A DNA stretch of 35,553 nucleotides from Lachnospiraceae bacterium. GTDB taxonomy: Bacteria > Bacillota > Clostridia > Lachnospirales > Lachnospiraceae. The notes beneath the pieces were generated by a model. That model worked only from the letters and a program-made list of their open reading frames with translations, was not told where the DNA came from and made no database searches. Of this stretch, positions 28,221 through 35,553 are shown one piece after another. The stretch is taken from contig JAFZWG010000003.1 of NCBI GenBank assembly GCA_017617395.1, forward strand, positions 1 to 35,553. Reading direction: 5' to 3'. Each line of letters starts with the position of its first letter. The stretch's first letter is position 1. A program made the position numbers and the translations under genes.

Positions 28221-29578
28221 TGCGTAGCTCCTTTGGTACGAAAACGAGACATGTGTATAATTTTACGTGCAGTCAGATGCTCAAGAAGAAGGGGTACCTG
28301 GTCTCCACGATTCTGATCGGCCTTTTGATCTTCGGCGGTATTCTGGCGGTCGTTTTGATCGGTGCGAAGAAGGATGAAAAAGAAGAGCCGACGAAAAATG
28401 CAACCTTCGTCATTTGCAACGATTCCGACATCGTGTGCGGCGAGGAGGGCGACACCTCCGGCCTGACCACGGACGCGATCGCGGCAGCGGTCAAGGAAGC
28501 GATGTTCGCCAAGGAAGTGACGGCCGACTGGCGCAAGGGCGTATCGGTTGTCGAGCTGGTGAAGAAGGAAGAGGCGTCCGAGGGCGACTCGAACACCGTG
28601 TTCGCGGTTGTGAAGAGAACCGAGACCGGTTACGGCGTGTACATGGTTCTCCCGAACAATTGTGAGTGGGGCGAGGCCGACGCGCTTGCGGCCGGCGAGG
28701 CTTTGGTTCCGCTTTTGCAGGGCTATATCGAGCGCAACATCGACCCGACGCTCTCGCAGTTTATCAAGCTGGAGACGGTCGGCACGACGATTGTGGTCGG
28801 CGAGGACACGAGCCTTGCGGCGACCTTCGTCAAATTCCTGCTCCCGATGATTTCCGGTTTTCTGATGTACTTCATGGTACTGATCTACGGCCAGGACATT
28901 GCGAGAAATGTCGCTGCCGAGAAGACAAGCAAGCTGATGGAGACGATGCTCTCCTTTGTGACGCCGAAGGCGCTCATCTTCGGCAAGATTCTGGCCGGTT
29001 TTGTCATGTCGGTTGCGCAGGTTCTCATCTGGGTTGCCTGCGGTATCGGCGGCTATCTGGTCGGTTCGACGATCGCAAAGGGCATCAATCCGGATTACAC
29101 GGACTACGTCCGCAAGGCATTTAGCGCAATCCGCGCGGTGACGGGCGAGTCGGCAATGACGATCGTTCCGGTGATCCTCACGCTGGTGGTGTTCTTCTTA
29201 GGACTTCTTTTGTACTACGCGATCGGCGGTATCGGCGGCAGCATGGTGACGAAGCCCGAGGAGGTTTCTTCGGCCGCTGCGGTGCTGACGTTCCCGGTTC
29301 TCATCTGCTGGATGATCGGTTACTTCGCAAGCCTCAACCAGAACGAGAGCATGCTCACGGTCTGCCGCTACATTCCGTTCACGGCGCCGTTCACGGTGAC
29401 CGCGGAAATCCTGGTCGGCAAGGTTTCGAGCTGGGTCGGACTGTTCGTGGTCATCGAGATGTTCGCCGCAACGCTTCTTCTGGTATGGCTCGCGGGCAAG
29501 ATCTACAAGGGCCTCGTGCTGTACACGGGCGAAAAATTAAGCATTCGCAAGCTGATCGGTGTGCTGCGCGGCAAGTAA
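28220..29578 (+). CDS. ABC-2 type permease (NatB/YhaP-like), second subunit
   Basis: A 452-residue membrane protein with the same layout as its upstream neighbour: helix 1 at about 25-48, an extracytoplasmic domain, and five or six C-terminal helices; the block IARNVAAEKTSKLMETMLSFV matches the equivalent stretch of the first permease. The two are therefore likely duplicates forming a heterodimer. Stop and start overlap as TGATG; AAGGAGG lies 9 nt before the ATG. Confidence 0.88.
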   Translation: MRSSFGTKTRHVYNFTCSQMLKKKGYLVSTILIGLLIFGGILAVVLIGAKKDEKEEPTKNATFVICNDSDIVCGEEGDTSGLTTDAIAAAVKEAMFAKEVTADWRKGVSVVELVKKEEASEGDSNTVFAVVKRTETGYGVYMVLPNNCEWGEADALAAGEALVPLLQGYIERNIDPTLSQFIKLETVGTTIVVGEDTSLAATFVKFLLPMISGFLMYFMVLIYGQDIARNVAAEKTSKLMETMLSFVTPKALIFGKILAGFVMSVAQVLIWVACGIGGYLVGSTIAKGINPDYTDYVRKAFSAIRAVTGESAMTIVPVILTLVVFFLGLLLYYAIGGIGGSMVTKPEEVSSAAAVLTFPVLICWMIGYFASLNQNESMLTVCRYIPFTAPFTVTAEILVGKVSSWVGLFVVIEMFAATLLLVWLAGKIYKGLVLYTGEKLSIRKLIGVLRGK

Positions 29579-29608
29579 TGCATTTGTCGGAAAATTGAAT
29601 TGTACGGA

Positions 29609-29646
29609 AAACGGCGAGGATTTACCATTGTGAATTCTCGCCGTTT
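29609..29646 (+). terminator. Terminator of the ABC operon
   Basis: AAACGGCGAG (29609-29618) pairs perfectly with CTCGCCGTTT (29637-29646) around an 18-nt loop that can pair further. The T tail is short. Confidence 0.7.
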
Positions 29647-29706
29647 GTGCTTTATTGAGAGTATGAGGCCCTGGGGCGTTTTTTGGAAATTCGGAGGTGT
29701 TGCAAA

Positions 29707-31713
29707 ATGATTTTTTACGAGGATAACGGTGCGTTGATCGCGAAGCGGCAGGGAGAGACGCTGCGGATCGAAGGCTGGGGTGCGGACTCGCTGCGCGTGC
29801 GCGCGACGATGCAGACGGAGCTTTCGGACGAGGCGTGGGCCCTGACGGAGGCGGTGCCGGCGCAGGCGGCGTCGGTGACGATCGGCCGCGAGGCGGACGG
29901 CAATCCGTGCGCGGAGATTGTGAACGGAAGACTGAAGGCGACGGTGAATTTTGCGGGCGTGTTGTCGTTTTACCGCGACGGTGCGCTCATTTTGCGCGAG
30001 TATTACAGAAGCTACGGCGGAACGCTCTCCCGCGAGAGCCGCTGCTTAAAGGTTGTAAACCGCGAGTGGAAGGGCGTCCCGGGCGGCAGCGAGTACAAGC
30101 TCAAGGTTTTGTTTGAGAGCAACGACGGCGAGAAGCTCTACGGCATGGGCCAGTACCAGCAGCCGTATCTCGACCTCAAGGGCTGCACGCTCGAGCTGGC
30201 GCAGAGAAACTCGCAGATCAGCGTTCCTTTCCTGGTGTCGTCGTTTGGCTACGGCATGCTCTGGAACAACCCTGCGGTCGGCAGCGTGACGTTCGGAAAG
30301 AACATCACCGAGTGGAACGCGCGCGCGACGAAGCAGATGGACTACTGGCTCACCGTGGCGGACACGCCGAAGGAAATTTTGGCATCGTACACGGGCGTGA
30401 GTGGCCGTGCGCCGATGTTCCCGGAGAATTTGATGGGACTTTGGCAGTGCAAGCTTCGCTACCGCACGCAGGACGAGGTTTTGGAGGTCGCTCGTCGCTA
30501 CAAGGCCGAGGGCATCAAGATCGACCGCATCGTGATCGACTTCTTCCACTGGACGCTGCAGGGCGACTGGAAGTTTGACAAGACATACTGGCCGGATGTG
30601 AAGGCGATGGTCGACGAGCTGCACGAGATGGGCATCGAGGTGATGGTGTCCGTGTGGCCGTCCGTGGACCGCAAGAGCGAGAACTTCTACCCGATGACCG
30701 AGCTCGGCCTTTTGATCCGCACCGAGCGCGGCGCACAGCAGACGTACGATTACCAGGGCGACTGCGTGGAGATCGACCCGTTCAACCCGGCGACCCGCAA
30801 GTACGTCTGGGAAAAATGCAAGCAAAACTACGCGAGCTTAGGCATCGACTCGTTCTGGCTCGACAACTCCGAGCCGGACTACGGCGTGTATGATTTTGAG
30901 AATTACCGCTACTGCATCGGTCCCGCGCTTACGTGCAGCAACATGTACCCGCAGATGTACAGCCGCATCTTCTGGGACGAGATGAAGGGGGGCGGCAAGA
31001 CGCCCGTGAATCTTCTTCGCTGCGCCTGGGCGGGCAGCCAGAAGTACGGCAATGTCGTGTGGTCGGGCGACGTGCCCTCGACGTTTGAGGCATTTGCCGA
31101 CCAGCTGCAGTGCGGCCTGAACATGGGCCTCGCGGGCATTCCGTGGTGGACGACCGACATCGGCGGCTTCATGACCGACGACGTGAACGACCCCTACTTC
31201 CGGCAGCTGCTGATTCGCTGGTACCAGTTCGCGACATTTTCCGCGGTGCTTCGCATGCACGGCGACCGCGGCCCGTACGATATCCCGGCCCTCGACGACC
31301 GCGACTGGGGCGGCGGCTACCTGCACACGGGCCAGCCGAACGAGCTGTGGAGCTATGGCGAGGACAACTACCGCATCATGCGCAACTACTACGACATCCG
31401 CATCGCCATGAAGGACTATATCGTCTCGCTCTACAACGAAGCCTCGGAAAATGGGTCCCCGCTCATCCGTACGATGTTCTACGAGTTTCCGGAGGACGGC
31501 CGCTGCTGGCAGGTGACCGACCAGTACATGTTCGGAAGCCGTTATCTGGTGGCGCCCATCCTACGGCATAACTGCTTCCGGCGCGATGTGTACCTCCCTG
31601 CGGGAAGCTGGAAACTGACCTCCACAGGCGACGTTTTCGTGGGCGGACAGACCGTTACGGTGGACGCGCCGATTGAGTATATGCCGGTGTTTGAGAGGGT
31701 TGCCGGTGTTTGA
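29707..31713 (+). CDS. Glycoside hydrolase family 31 (alpha-xylosidase / alpha-glucosidase type)
   Basis: A 668-residue, signal-less GH31 enzyme. After an N-terminal beta domain comes the (beta/alpha)8 barrel with FPENLMGLWQCKLRYRTQDEVL, the nucleophile Asp386 in FWLDNSEPD, the acid/base Asp455 in VWSGDVPS, and the FSAVLRMHGDRGPYD segment. The WLDNSEPD motif and early FFHWT segment favour alpha-xylosidase (YicI-like), but alpha-glucosidase activity is possible. It would split intracellular oligosaccharides taken up by a sugar transporter. The protein ends shortly after MPVFERV, where many relatives continue into a distal beta domain; a 19-bp tandem duplication sits right at this 3' end. ATG29707 follows GGAGG; the earlier in-frame codon at 29683 does not. 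Confidence 0.92.
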   Translation: MIFYEDNGALIAKRQGETLRIEGWGADSLRVRATMQTELSDEAWALTEAVPAQAASVTIGREADGNPCAEIVNGRLKATVNFAGVLSFYRDGALILREYYRSYGGTLSRESRCLKVVNREWKGVPGGSEYKLKVLFESNDGEKLYGMGQYQQPYLDLKGCTLELAQRNSQISVPFLVSSFGYGMLWNNPAVGSVTFGKNITEWNARATKQMDYWLTVADTPKEILASYTGVSGRAPMFPENLMGLWQCKLRYRTQDEVLEVARRYKAEGIKIDRIVIDFFHWTLQGDWKFDKTYWPDVKAMVDELHEMGIEVMVSVWPSVDRKSENFYPMTELGLLIRTERGAQQTYDYQGDCVEIDPFNPATRKYVWEKCKQNYASLGIDSFWLDNSEPDYGVYDFENYRYCIGPALTCSNMYPQMYSRIFWDEMKGGGKTPVNLLRCAWAGSQKYGNVVWSGDVPSTFEAFADQLQCGLNMGLAGIPWWTTDIGGFMTDDVNDPYFRQLLIRWYQFATFSAVLRMHGDRGPYDIPALDDRDWGGGYLHTGQPNELWSYGEDNYRIMRNYYDIRIAMKDYIVSLYNEASENGSPLIRTMFYEFPEDGRCWQVTDQYMFGSRYLVAPILRHNCFRRDVYLPAGSWKLTSTGDVFVGGQTVTVDAPIEYMPVFERVAGV

Positions 31714-31719
31714 GAGGGT
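31682..31719 (+). repeat. 19-bp perfect tandem duplication at the GH31 stop
   Basis: TGCCGGTGTTTGAGAGGGT occurs twice in immediate tandem (31682-31700, 31701-31719). The second copy shifts the frame and provides the TGA stop of the GH31 gene. Confidence 0.95.
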
Positions 31720-31723
31720 GCGC

Positions 31724-31752
31724 TTGACAAGCGACTTCGGATATGCTATTTT
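31724..31752 (+). promoter_or_regulatory. Promoter of the accessory lipoprotein cassette
   Basis: Consensus TTGACA (31724-31729), 17-bp spacer and TATTTT (31747-31752), about 70 bp before the GTG start at 31823. A GGAAGAA/TTCTTCC hairpin with GAAA loop (31773-31790) lies in the leader. Confidence 0.65.
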
Positions 31753-31822
31753 GGACGTGTAATGAAGAGGAGGGAAGAAGAAATTCTTCCTAAAAGATTT
31801 GAGATTCTAAGGAGGTATTGCC

Positions 31823-32236
31823 GTGAACAATCAAATTCTTAAGCGAATCATTGTTTGTTTAGGATTATGCGTAGTCCTGGCTGTTGTCATTGGAAGCGCG
31901 GAGGCTAAAAAGACAGAATACACAATTACTGTGGATGGGTATACAGTGCGAGTTTCCAACAGCATTATTTCCAATGGTATTTCAGCTGCCGCCGAAACAA
32001 CATATGGAGGGACCGGAGGATATTGTACAGTTTCTGCGACGATGTATGCGATAGACAGGAATACAGATGTGGAATACACAATAAGTGATTCTGCCGGACA
32101 CAGTTACAGTGCAGTTGTTGGACATGGAGTGGCAAACACGACGTCAGATGTCTTTTATAAGATTGAGTCGTCTCATAATTTCACAAAGGGTGCGGGCAAT
32201 CATACCTGGAACAATATTGTTACATTGTACCCGTAG
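31823..32236 (+). CDS. Small secreted beta-rich protein, unknown
   Basis: A 137-residue protein with a clear signal peptide (basic start, long hydrophobic core, cleavage near SAEA at residue 28). The mature part (about 109 residues) is rich in Thr, Ser, Gly, Tyr and Asn and looks all-beta; it has a single cysteine. No family was recognised. GTG start with AAGGAGG 7 nt upstream. The gene is clearly AT-richer than the genes before 31713. The first lipoprotein gene begins 8 nt after its stop, so the two are one unit; the product may act with the lipoproteins at the cell surface. Confidence 0.75.
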   Translation: MNNQILKRIIVCLGLCVVLAVVIGSAEAKKTEYTITVDGYTVRVSNSIISNGISAAAETTYGGTGGYCTVSATMYAIDRNTDVEYTISDSAGHSYSAVVGHGVANTTSDVFYKIESSHNFTKGAGNHTWNNIVTLYP

Positions 32237-32244
32237 GAGAAATC

Positions 32245-33648
32245 ATGGAAAAACGAAGGGAACCCGTTCGAAGGATTTGGATTGTAGTGCTTTTTGTCCT
32301 AGCGTTGGGGTGCTTCAGTGCCTGTACCTCCCATAAAAACAATGTAGATGGATTGAGGAAAGAGGAAATAACGGTAACACCCACAGGGCGTCCTGCGCAG
32401 TCGAACACGCCGATAATCACAGGGGAACCTTTGCGGGAAACAACGTATCGGCTTGCATGGGAAGTCTTTTCACTTGATGCACCAACGCCGGAATCTTCTT
32501 TTGAGATAAATCGGCTTCTTCAGGAGAAAGGGTTAGATGTTACGGTTGACTTCATTAATGTCGGGATGCTGAGTAATGAAGACAATGAAAAATGGATTTC
32601 TGAACAAGAAAAAAGCGGAACGATTCCTGACATCCTGAACACAGGAATTTGGTCGAATGAGGGGATGGTAAAAGAATATCTTCAGAAACGTTTTTTTCAA
32701 CTAAACGATTTCCTTGCAACAAACGAGGGAGCGCGGCTTAAAAGCACCTTCAGCAGATTAGAATGGGGTGGCGCGTCTTTCGATTCAAACATATATGTGA
32801 TTCCTAAATCGTTGTTTTCGGGATACGATTACGGGGTATATCTTTCCGTAAGAGACGAATACGCGAGTAGATTTCTGGAGTTCGATGGAACATTTGAATC
32901 GTTGATGAGGATTTATACAGACATCGGGGAAGATTGGCAGATTATTGTCGATGACGTCCCGGAATGGTTGGTTTACTCCTTCTTGGGGTATCATTATTAT
33001 TTGTCACTTCCTTACGATGAAAACAAGCATGAATTTATAAATCCAATCAATGATGAGAGATTGGAGCCCCTGTTGGATGGTATTTTCAGCAATTTGTCAA
33101 AAGGGATATTTGTTTATTCGCTCTCGGGCGAGTATGAATGGGATCATATTCTGGCACAGTTTCATTTAGGTGCATGGCCGCGCCAGGAAGGGTTTACTGA
33201 CATTTGTGTTTGTGAAGATATAGGAGCGCCGCGACTGAACAATACTTATGGAGTTAGTGTAGCGTCAGACAAAAAAGAACTCGCGTTACAAGTGTTGACA
33301 GCATGTTATTCTGACTCAAGAATCGAAGCATTGCTGTTTCCCGAGAACAAATCTGCGATTTTGGCGGAAGAACGCGCAGATGTAATGAAAACAAAATCTT
33401 CAGGAGAATTGACAGGGTTTCTTTTAAGCGTTCCGAAAGATATAATGAGCTCGGAAATGGAATATAAAAAAGCTCTTCGTTCTTTGTCCGCCGGAATGTT
33501 TGTTTTGAAAGGTGATAAGTATATAGTTTCGTTACAATACCAAGCAAGCGCCAGAAGTAATGCGTTGACGAATCAAACATACACAGTTTTTCTCGATGAG
33601 GCAAATCGACAGGTGACAGAGTTCTTGAAAAAACGAGACAGAGAATGA
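32245..33648 (+). CDS. Solute-binding-like lipoprotein of the accessory cassette
   Basis: A 467-residue lipoprotein with lipobox FSAC (Cys27). The mature part has scattered features of family-1 extracellular solute-binding proteins (IPDILNTGIWSNEG, YVIPKSLFSGYDYGVYLSV, and C-terminal KKELALQVLTACYSD as in the helix that follows the hinge), but is diverged and no ligand can be suggested. AGGAG overlaps the preceding stop codon. AT-rich codon use (AAA, GAA, TTT) contrasts with the GC-rich binding protein at 344. A rho-independent terminator follows directly. Confidence 0.65.
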   Translation: MEKRREPVRRIWIVVLFVLALGCFSACTSHKNNVDGLRKEEITVTPTGRPAQSNTPIITGEPLRETTYRLAWEVFSLDAPTPESSFEINRLLQEKGLDVTVDFINVGMLSNEDNEKWISEQEKSGTIPDILNTGIWSNEGMVKEYLQKRFFQLNDFLATNEGARLKSTFSRLEWGGASFDSNIYVIPKSLFSGYDYGVYLSVRDEYASRFLEFDGTFESLMRIYTDIGEDWQIIVDDVPEWLVYSFLGYHYYLSLPYDENKHEFINPINDERLEPLLDGIFSNLSKGIFVYSLSGEYEWDHILAQFHLGAWPRQEGFTDICVCEDIGAPRLNNTYGVSVASDKKELALQVLTACYSDSRIEALLFPENKSAILAEERADVMKTKSSGELTGFLLSVPKDIMSSEMEYKKALRSLSAGMFVLKGDKYIVSLQYQASARSNALTNQTYTVFLDEANRQVTEFLKKRDRE

Positions 33649-33653
33649 ATAAG

Positions 33654-33680
33654 AAAAACGCTGCATCAGTCAGCGTTTTT
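33654..33680 (+). terminator. Terminator between the two cassette lipoprotein genes
   Basis: AAAAACGCTG (33654-33663) pairs perfectly with CAGCGTTTTT (33671-33680). The T-run of the 3' arm makes a good intrinsic terminator 6 nt after the first lipoprotein gene. Confidence 0.8.
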
Positions 33681-33701
33681 CTGTTAGAGGGAGAACATAA
33701 G

Positions 33702-34964
33702 GTGAAAGACAGATTGAGAAACAATACGACGATGCTTAAGCAGGCATGTTTATTGTTTGCAGTGATGATGGTTTGTTTGTTCACTGTGGCCTGTTCTGGT
33801 AAAGATGAGGGGAAGGAGACAGCTGAAAAGATAAACAAACGCGCATTCTACCTAAATGGGAACATTATGGTTACAGAAGAATTTGCTTTATATGATTTTG
33901 ATAATTATCTCCGATATTTTGATTCGAAGTCAAAGGCCGGGATTGTTTTTTGCTTCGACCCCAGTTGTGAGCATCTCCCGGCGGAGTTTGATTATGCAAC
34001 AGGTGAGGTTATAGAGCGATGTCCGGCATATTGCATGAGTGATGGAGCAGTTACTCTCCGAGATGACGGAGTGTTCTTCGTCCGGGAGCAGGTTTCCCCG
34101 TGTTTGATGCAGGCTGATCGGGAGGGCAAGAATAGGAAGGTGATTACGAAAGCGACGGAGCCGCTTGGATATCCGATAGCACAACTGTTTTCAGATAAGG
34201 ATTACTATGTTGCGTTTATCAACACAGATATTTTCATTAAGCAGGAAGCAGAAGACGGTACGGTTACCTGGCTTGCCAGGGGAACCAGAGACAACAATGA
34301 AGCGGGCATTTACCGCATGTCGTTGGACGGGAAACTGCAAGCGATGGTGTTCAGGAATGCTGAAAACCATGACGGTCGGGTCAATAATTTATACGAATAC
34401 AATAATCATTTGTATTTCTGCTATCAATACCTGGATGTGCCGTTTGATGCTTTAACTCCAGCGACGGAAAGTTATCCGCGATACTTGGAGGATTTACGAG
34501 AACACAGCTTCTATGAGGTTTATGATTATGACATAAAACAAGAGTGCCTGACTTGTGTGCTGAAAGATTCCGGGAAACTGTCGACGTATCGATTCTGTGA
34601 TGGCTATATTATCCAGTGCAATTCGATGGAGGGGCCGTCTGTGTTGTTTGGGATGAACGGAGAACGCTTGCGGGAACTCGAGGGGATAGTGAACAATGCT
34701 CCGCTTTGTGACGGAGATGTTATTTTGCAATGCTTCGAAGACGGACAGACCGTGTACCGATTGTATAATCCCCTGAACAACTCCGTTTCCCGGGAGATTC
34801 GAAGTGTAAAGGATTCGGTACTGTTGCTCGCTGCTATCGGGGAGAGTTATTATGTTTCCCTGCAAGATGATAATGGAGCGAAGACCGCGTATATCGGGAA
34901 GGAAGACTTCTGGAACGGAGCTTTTGAACGGGCGGTTGTGTTGCTGACAGAGCATGCAAACTGA
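33702..34964 (+). CDS. Lipoprotein with propeller-like repeats, unknown
   Basis: A 420-residue lipoprotein with lipobox TVAC (Cys31). The mature domain is beta-rich with repeated Tyr/Phe-Tyr-Asp segments (YLNGNIMV, DGVFFVRE, KDYYVAFINTD, NNHLYFCYQY, GESYYVSLQDD), like an irregular beta-propeller, with CFDPSCEHLP as an early cysteine pair. The GTG start at 33702 is preferred: GAGGGAG lies 8 nt before it and a terminator hairpin (33654-33680) would lie inside the coding part if the ATG at 33645 were used. AT-rich codon use as in its neighbours. Confidence 0.68.
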   Translation: MKDRLRNNTTMLKQACLLFAVMMVCLFTVACSGKDEGKETAEKINKRAFYLNGNIMVTEEFALYDFDNYLRYFDSKSKAGIVFCFDPSCEHLPAEFDYATGEVIERCPAYCMSDGAVTLRDDGVFFVREQVSPCLMQADREGKNRKVITKATEPLGYPIAQLFSDKDYYVAFINTDIFIKQEAEDGTVTWLARGTRDNNEAGIYRMSLDGKLQAMVFRNAENHDGRVNNLYEYNNHLYFCYQYLDVPFDALTPATESYPRYLEDLREHSFYEVYDYDIKQECLTCVLKDSGKLSTYRFCDGYIIQCNSMEGPSVLFGMNGERLRELEGIVNNAPLCDGDVILQCFEDGQTVYRLYNPLNNSVSREIRSVKDSVLLLAAIGESYYVSLQDDNGAKTAYIGKEDFWNGAFERAVVLLTEHAN

Positions 34965-35012
34965 AAGGAACAAAACAAGCATAAAGAAGAGCAACGGATG
35001 GCGGGATGATAT

Positions 35013-35048
35013 GTACCCTCTTTACTGGACAACCAGTAAGGAGGGTAT
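35013..35048 (+). promoter_or_regulatory. Hairpin that can mask the orfA ribosome-binding site
   Basis: TACCCTCTTTACTGG (35014-35028) and CCAGTAAGGAGGGTA (35033-35047) pair over 15 bp with one G-T. The 3' arm holds the AAGGAGGG ribosome-binding site. In mRNA read in from outside the element, the site would be closed. Confidence 0.7.
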
Positions 35049-35052
35049 TTTC

Positions 35053-35553
35053 ATGCGCTATAGCTATGAGTTTAAGAAAAAATGTATTGAACTGTATCGT
35101 CAAGGACAGTGGACGGAGACACCTGATAGAATTAAAGATTCTAGTAATTTTCGCGATATGGTGCGCCGGTGGGTTCGTCTCGAGGAAGGCAATGGTCCAG
35201 AGGTTCTTAAGCATACCGGGTTCAAGAAAAGCTGGACACCTGAAGAAAAACTCGAGATGGTTTCACAGGTTTTAGCGGGGCGAAGCACTCAAACTGTAGC
35301 ACTCGAGGCAGGTATTGGTTCGACAATACTCTATCAGTGGGTTCGCAATTATAAAGTTTTCGGTTATAATGGTCTTGTACCAAAACAGAAAGGCCGTAAG
35401 CCGAGGAACTCTAACATGAAAAAAGTAGGAACGAGAAAACCACCGAAACCTAACGAATCCGAGTATGAAGAACTAGTTCGATTAAGAGCTGAAAATGAAT
35501 ACATGCGGGCCGAGATTGAAGTGATAAAAAAAGAGATCGCCTTGAGAGAAGAA
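35053..35553 (+). CDS. IS3-family transposase OrfA, 3' end outside the window
   Basis: An open frame of 167 codons to the window edge without stop. It starts MRYSYEFKKKCIELYRQG, with two helix-turn-helix modules (about 1-50 and 60-110, SWTPEEKLEMV...TVALEAGIGSTILYQWV) and ends in a leucine-zipper-like helix (about 140-167, YEELVRLRAENEYMRAEIEV). This is the build of IS150-type OrfA, which binds the inverted repeats; the catalytic OrfB is normally made as a frameshift fusion. ATG35053 follows GGAGG. Confidence 0.88.
   Translation, partial: MRYSYEFKKKCIELYRQGQWTETPDRIKDSSNFRDMVRRWVRLEEGNGPEVLKHTGFKKSWTPEEKLEMVSQVLAGRSTQTVALEAGIGSTILYQWVRNYKVFGYNGLVPKQKGRKPRNSNMKKVGTRKPPKPNESEYEELVRLRAENEYMRAEIEVIKKEIALREE

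Larger units (their letters stand above)
35012..35553 (+). mobile_element. IS3-family insertion sequence (IS150-like), left end, partial
   Basis: The element begins about 35012 with TGTACCCTC, a typical IS3-family TG terminus, 47 nt after the last lipoprotein gene. It runs off the window, so the right inverted repeat, orfB and the target duplication cannot be seen. Confidence 0.8.

Overview
The window looks like chromosomal DNA of a GC-rich Bacillota (Clostridia-type) bacterium. Supporting signs are strong AGGAGG ribosome-binding sites, sigma-A-like promoters that repeatedly show exact 17-bp spacers, many lipoproteins, a YesM/YesN two-component pair, a LytR-CpsA-Psr protein, a CotH protein, NatA-type ABC exporters and Xpt. 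No narrower taxon can be supported from the sequence alone.

Layout. 1-185: end of a tRNA cluster (tRNA-Phe partial, tRNA-Lys, terminator). 344-4948: a sugar-type solute-binding lipoprotein and a YesM-like kinase with a short YesN-like AraC regulator, split by a 393-bp foldback element. 5051-10909: a DUF4428/zinc-ribbon protein, an LCP cell-wall protein and a histidine kinase-OmpR regulator pair. 10910-11501: half of a foldback element, a terminator and a candidate small RNA. 11502-14902: PepD dipeptidase, then an Hsp20 gene and an NMT1/SsuA-like lipoprotein on the minus strand. 15019-15237: second full foldback element. 15510-16589: secreted putative C39-like cysteine peptidase. 16729-23282: apparent operon of SbcD-like nuclease, YhaN-like ATPase, xpt, dtd and cotH. 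23322-24080: third foldback element, a strong hairpin and a REPIN/MITE-like palindrome. 24176-31713: YbjQ protein, a cysteine-module lipoprotein, a three-gene NatA/ABC-2 exporter operon and a GH31 glycosidase. 31714-35553: a visibly AT-richer accessory segment with a small secreted protein, two lipoproteins and the left end of an IS3-family element that runs off the window.

The most unusual content is intergenic. Three long imperfect inverted repeats (393, 219 and 306 bp), plus one partial copy, share a core of about 155 bp. Their stem arms differ between copies but stay complementary within each copy. Other points to follow are a REPIN-like 258-bp palindrome next to a promoter, a promoter-terminator unit with no gene (candidate sRNA), 15-bp direct repeats at 21-bp phasing in front of the first solute-binding gene, and a 9-mer (CGGAAAATG) seen 17 times in the GC-rich part.

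Genes on the opposite strand of the large CDSs are high-GC shadows and were left out. All positions were worked out by eye; promoters, hairpins and family names are pattern-based and not computed.
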